Shown here: in pieces, positions 7,997 to 11,240 of the stretch
Layout: each line of letters starts with the position of its first letter
Position numbering within the stretch: position 1 is the first letter of the stretch
NCBI GenBank assembly: GCA_027575765.1
Contig: JANBPT010001289.1
Coordinates: 1 to 11,240, forward strand
Length of the DNA stretch: 11,240 nucleotides
Origin: Tieghemiomyces parasiticus
Taxonomy: Eukaryota > Kickxellomycota > Dimargaritomycetes > Dimargaritales > Dimargaritaceae
Direction: 5' to 3'
Position numbers and translations under genes: made by a program
The notes under the pieces: generated by a model
Seen by the model: only the letters and a program-made list of their open reading frames with translations
What the model was told of the DNA's origin: nothing
Database searches by the model: none

Positions 7997-8133
7997 TGGG
8001 CTAAAATGGGACCCAAGTCCAATCTCATTCCAAAAAAAGGCTACTCTACTATCACATAATTTCTGGCTATAAAATGGTAGACTTTTTGACCTTATCTTAG
8101 GATGACCTAATGTGGTGGGCCCCACTGACTACA
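7997..8133 (-). mobile_element. 133-bp foldback element, diverged copy 3
   Basis: Aligns end to end with the other copies of the 133-bp family (137 bp here) but is the most diverged. CCCAAGTCCAAT, AAAGGCTA and CTCTACTATCACA remain, as does the TGGTAGAC arm. The ends are altered and no target duplication is visible (TCAAT and AACTG). It is probably the oldest copy. Confidence 0.6.
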
Positions 8134-8611
8134 AACTGCTTCCAAATGCCATTGTTCTCTATATACCCAGGTTTCTTGACAATTACATGCCATTCTGTCA
8201 GTATTGAACAGCCAACCACCACAGTTTGTGATGGAACTGTGCAAGCCACTTCACTCTACAGGAACCCCACACCCCCCTAGCATCAATGATTAGTCCAACT
8301 ACATGACTCACTGGTACCCACCAATTCTTCATGACCAACCACCTAACTAGTCCAAACATCCAGCTCACCCACTGGCTAGATAATCCAACAAATCTACTTA
8401 ATTAAATTTACATTATATTTATATATCTTGCCTTCATCTGAATTAACCAACCCTTGGGTCCCAATTTACCACACATTTTCTAAACTAGAAAAATACTAAT
8501 AAAGTTCCAAACTATAGGCCCTTTTTCAAAATCTAAGACATTAAGAAGTGTGTTGTAATACATAGTTGTCATCCACCAAATGCCTATTTTGTATAGATCC
8601 AACCTGGGATC
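8134..8611. other. Gene-free CpG-free DNA
   Basis: AT-rich sequence with no CpG and no recognisable gene or element. It provides the left target-site bases of the solo LTR that follows. Confidence 0.55.
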
Positions 8612-8634
8612 ACACCTGTGGTGAATTCACCACA

Positions 8635-8706
8635 TTTCCCTCTCCTCCTCTCTCTCTTTCCCTTTCCCTTTCCCTTTCCCATTCCCATTCCCTCTCCCCC
8701 TCCCTT
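8635..8706 (+). repeat. Polypyrimidine tract with CCCTTT-type repeats
   Basis: Almost pure C and T, including consecutive hexamers of the CTTTCC and CATTCC type, inside the U3 part of the solo LTR. Such tracts slip easily and are common in LTR promoter regions; a role here is not shown. Confidence 0.8.
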
Positions 8707-9032
8707 GCTCATCCATCCTGATGTCTTATTGGTGCTTAGATGGTTACCCAGACCTGTTTATTGTTCTCTGAGGTTCCTTTGAGTCTTAGCATGACTCATC
8801 TCCATTTTTCCCATCTTCTTCAAGCAGGCACAAAGATGAAAGGATTTGAAATGGCCATCCTTATTGGCTACATTCCATTAGTAAGCAAGTTCTATATTGT
8901 CCTACTCCTTTTTCCTCCCATTGCTCTTCTACCATTTTCCACCTCTCCTTTTTTCATATATATATCCCCCTTTCCTTCCCTCCTTTTGACCATCATCAGC
9001 TTCAACTTCTCTCACTTTCTTCTCTCTTCAAG

Positions 9033-9038
9033 AATAAA
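9033..9038 (+). promoter_or_regulatory. Poly(A) signal of solo LTR F
   Basis: AATAAA on the sense strand of the LTR, 36 bases before its 3' end. This is the expected position for the signal that ends the R region. Confidence 0.5.
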
Positions 9039-9254
9039 GTTCCCTATCAATGAACTTGTTGCTTGATCATTACAACACCTACCATATTGCCCATGACCTA
9101 TAGTAATGCAACACCTTCAGTATTGAATTGCACCATTGACCACTTTCCTTTGGGTGTTACAAAGTTGCATAAATTTATAAAAAGACATTGCAGTAAACCT
9201 ATTGTTAATCAATAACAGATATATGGTGTAATAATATAGTAGAAAAGATGCCAA

Positions 9255-9387
9255 TATGCTGATATTAGGTCCAAGTCTAATACCATCACCAAAAGGCTAT
9301 TCTACTATCACAGAATTAATAGTTTGGAAATAGTAGACTTGGACTTTACCCTGGGATAATCTAATCTGGTAGTTTCCAATCACCACA
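9255..9387 (-). mobile_element. 133-bp foldback element, copy 4, with perfect target duplication
   Basis: Exactly 133 bp, aligned end to end with copies 1 and 2. The same five bases, GCCAA, occur immediately before (9250-9254) and after (9388-9392), which defines the ends and shows it arrived by transposition with a 5-bp staggered cut. The internal foldback arms (TTCTACTATCACAGAA and GAAATAGTAGAC) are kept; one terminal base has changed (TATG for TGTG). No coding capacity. Confidence 0.87.
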
Positions 9388-9392
9388 GCCAA

Positions 9393-9933
9393 AGAAGTTT
9401 GTTACTGCAAGCTAGGGAAGTCTAAGCCAATAGTAGCAGTAATGATGGTCACCCAGTGGTGTGGGCTTGGCTTGTATGCCCAGTTGCCATTAGAGGACTT
9501 AAAGGGGACTCAGTAAGTCAGTTGCACAGATCCTTTGGGTTAGCAAAGTGGGTGATTACATGTAGGAACAGCAGTAGGTTGGGTAGAGGGGGTGAGGTAT
9601 AAGGATAAGGGGGGGTCAAGGCAGAAGATGGGCCTGCAGGATATAGGTTTAGATGGGCAGTTTCTGGCTTGGCATTAGTGTGTCTGTTGATAATAGCAAG
9701 TAAAGACATATTTGATTGAGGAGTGTGACTGTCAAAAGAAACACACACCCTTGCAACTGCAATACACAAGGCAGCAGCCACCAATGGCCTCATTATCCCT
9801 TTATGCCTCCATCCATACACTTAGCTGGAACAATAGCCAGTTTCACTGCCTCACTTTACATATCTAATTGCAGCCACTTTCCTTGCACAATGGAGATACT
9901 TGCCACCCTTCTCAAGGTCTCCCTGCAATTATA

Positions 9934-9969
<36 letters not shown>

Positions 9970-11149
9970 ACACTAGCACAATACCAACAAGGTCAATGTA
10001 CAGGTCTTTTGCCAGACATAAGAGCTCCAAGGTGGTACTATTAAAGATTTACCATTGCCCCTACATTACTTAGGATATTGAGATCATGACCACACCTACC
10101 TCAAGAAGAAAATGTATACTTTATATATTTTATAGCTAGGAAAGACTATTCATTATAAAAAGCTTGCAGCTGTGATGGTTCCAAAGGGAGGGTGACTAGG
10201 GGGTTGGATGTAGAGACTAGGGCTTAGTTAATGAGTAAATAAAATGAGGGAGAGAGAGAGGAGGGGAATTGGAATGATAGGATGTCAAACCAATACAGCC
10301 ATGATTCAAGTGGGTTTATGTAAGCAAACTGCATGCTGGCACCAAAGGTATGATGGTAGGGCATTGGCTAATGGTCAATATAAGCTAGGAGCTTAATGAT
10401 AGCACCAGAGGGGATGCAGCCAATGGTCTGACATTACAATAAAGGAGAAAGTACACTAAAAGTATAAGTGGGAAATTGAATGATAATAATACCTAAGGAA
10501 ATGACCAATCCCACTTAGGAAAATTAAGCCAATTGTTAGCTGGGTAGGCTGATAAAGTGACATGAGTATGAATGTTATTAACCAGCCACCAGAGCAGGGT
10601 AAGCATGTCTGGTGTCAATATATGTTTGATAAGGGGTTTTAAGTTACCACAGCAACCCAGAGGTAAGTGGAATGCCAAGAGGGGTGCATTAAGCAATGGT
10701 AGAGGATAACACAAGGGCAGGGAGATGACCCATTTTTAGAGATGGGGAATGGATCCTAGTTAGCAGTCAGCTGGTCTACTGGGAGGGCTCCTAATGTTCA
10801 TTAAAGGTGTCTGGGTAAGGGTTATCACTCCATAAGGTAGGTCACCTCTGTCTCTAGTACTATGTGAGTGAAGTTGAGTTTAAGATACCCAAAAGAGGTT
10901 GTAGTAAATGTGGCATTGGGCTTCATGGTGGTAGAGTTGCTGAGGAATTAGAGTGTCTAGTATGCTTAGGTTGGTAAGGCAGGGTGCCAGACATGACAAA
11001 CCTTGACAAAAAGAGAGTGGTAGGGAAGGTCCAGGAGACTTATTTGCATTGATAATATCCAGAAAATACAATATTTACGTCCTGATACTAAGACAAGAGA
11101 GTACCAGGGCTGAAAATGCATGAGGTAATCATGTAAAACTAAAGTAACC
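9393..11149. other. Gene-free CpG-free DNA
   Basis: No gene or element with definable ends is seen. CpG is absent up to 11077. The only repeat noted is the CT microsatellite. A minus-strand frame at 9518-9820 starts with a hydrophobic stretch that could pass for a signal peptide, but nothing else supports it. Confidence 0.55.
9934..9969 (+). repeat. CT dinucleotide microsatellite
   Basis: An 18-unit-long CT tract with one TTT interruption near the left end. Probably length-polymorphic between isolates. Confidence 0.9.
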
Positions 11150-11160
11150 AAAAAACAAAA
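11150..11160 (-). terminator. Pol III terminators of tRNA-Ala
   Basis: On the minus strand, downstream of the tRNA, a T4 (11157-11160) is followed by one G and a T6 (11150-11155). The T6 is a strong Pol III stop. Confidence 0.7.
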
Positions 11161-11164
11161 GAAA

Positions 11165-11237
11165 TGGAGGACCAGGGTATCGATCCCCGTGCCTCTCGTA
11201 TGCTAAACGAGCGCTCTCCCATTTGAGCTAGACCCCC
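11165..11237 (-). tRNA. tRNA-Ala(AGC)
   Basis: Decodes GCN alanine codons after A34 to inosine editing. The 73-nt cloverleaf has D stem GCTC/GAGC, anticodon stem CTCGT/ACGAG with loop TTAGCAT, and A as discriminator. The acceptor stem GGGGGTC/GTCCTCC keeps the G3-U70 pair, the classic identity element read by alanyl-tRNA synthetase, but has a U-U mismatch at 6-67. The T stem is CGGGG/CCCTG with one G-U pair. The T loop ATCGATA has A54 and A60 in place of the usual pattern; I recall this form in some other eukaryotic tRNA-Ala genes. Terminators follow. Probably functional, though the mismatch leaves some doubt. Only three bases of its 5' flank lie in the window. Confidence 0.93.
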
Positions 11238-11240
11238 CAT

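Larger units (their letters stand above)
8617..9074 (+). mobile_element. Solo LTR (F) with perfect 5-bp target duplication
   Basis: 458 bp, starting TGTGG and ending ATTACA, flanked on both sides by the same five bases ACACC (8612-8616 and 9075-9079). The first 18 bases are a perfect palindrome, TGTGGTGAATTCACCACA. A pyrimidine-rich tract follows, then a TATA-like run (8957-8965) and AATAAA at 9033-9038, 36 bases before the end: the usual order of promoter and poly(A) signal in an LTR. No internal region or second LTR is present, so it is most likely a solo LTR left by recombination. It contains no CpG; the GTGAATTCAC core may once have been GCGAATTCGC. A 108-codon frame at 8740-9066 is a by-product of the pyrimidine tract. 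Confidence 0.85.

Noticed and set aside
8740..9066. 108-codon hydrophobic frame on the plus strand
   Set aside because: It lies wholly inside the solo LTR at 8617-9074 and reflects its pyrimidine-rich composition.
332..9387. CRISPR-like array from the repeated 133-bp units
   Set aside because: Copies are kilobases apart, in both orientations, flanked by target duplications, in a eukaryotic setting.
9518..9820. Minus-strand 100-codon frame with a hydrophobic N-terminal region, possibly a small secreted protein
   Set aside because: No homology or cysteine pattern is recognised, it lies in CpG-free decayed DNA, and such frames are expected by chance in 11 kb.
193..11077. Classical RIP as the cause of the base bias
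   Set aside because: RIP turns CpA into TpA; here CpA and TpG are abundant and CpG alone is missing, which points to CpG methylation decay.

Overview
This window looks like a eukaryotic, probably fungal, intergenic stretch made of old retrotransposon debris around three tRNA genes. I find no protein-coding gene. None of the open frames longer than 60 codons shows a recognisable domain, and most cross repeat boundaries. The three tRNAs are Arg(ACG) at 3311-3384 (-), Asp(GTC) at 7350-7421 (+) and Ala(AGC) at 11165-11237 (-). All are eukaryotic in type: internal A and B boxes, no encoded CCA, a T-run terminator after the gene. No species is assigned.

Base composition is the second clue. By my reading there are only two CpG dinucleotides between 193 and 3199 and none between 7417 and 11077, while TpG and CpA are abundant. 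CpGs survive in and next to the tRNA genes, in 90-200, and in the LTR at 7009-7335. This pattern suggests old methylated repeats whose CpGs have decayed, with less decay around tRNA genes and in younger insertions.

Layout. 1-57: possible 3' end of an LTR. 332-464: first of four copies of a 133-bp foldback element (others at 2140-2272, 7997-8133, 9255-9387); one copy has a perfect 5-bp target duplication. 465-3300: anonymous CpG-depleted DNA apart from the second copy. 3311-7421: the core, lying between tRNA-Arg and tRNA-Asp. It holds two inverted sets of the same LTR-like sequences: A at 3429-3871 and 5450-5883, BC at 3876-4318 and 6582-7005, D at 4325-4641 and 6022-6334. Their order is permuted between the arms. 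A relic of a tRNA-Arg 5' half lies next to D. A further solo LTR (E, 7009-7335) sits just upstream of tRNA-Asp. 8617-9074: a clean solo LTR (F) with a perfect 5-bp duplication. 9393-11149: anonymous DNA with a CT microsatellite. tRNA-Ala closes the window.

How it fits together: the elements share an architecture, with TG...CA ends and an inverted repeat or palindrome at the LTR 5' end. Several lie within tens of bases upstream of a tRNA gene. The best reading is a tRNA-adjacent landing zone used repeatedly by LTR retrotransposons, in the manner known for yeast Ty1 and Ty3, followed by inverted duplication and CpG decay. Repeat boundaries and similarities were judged by eye.
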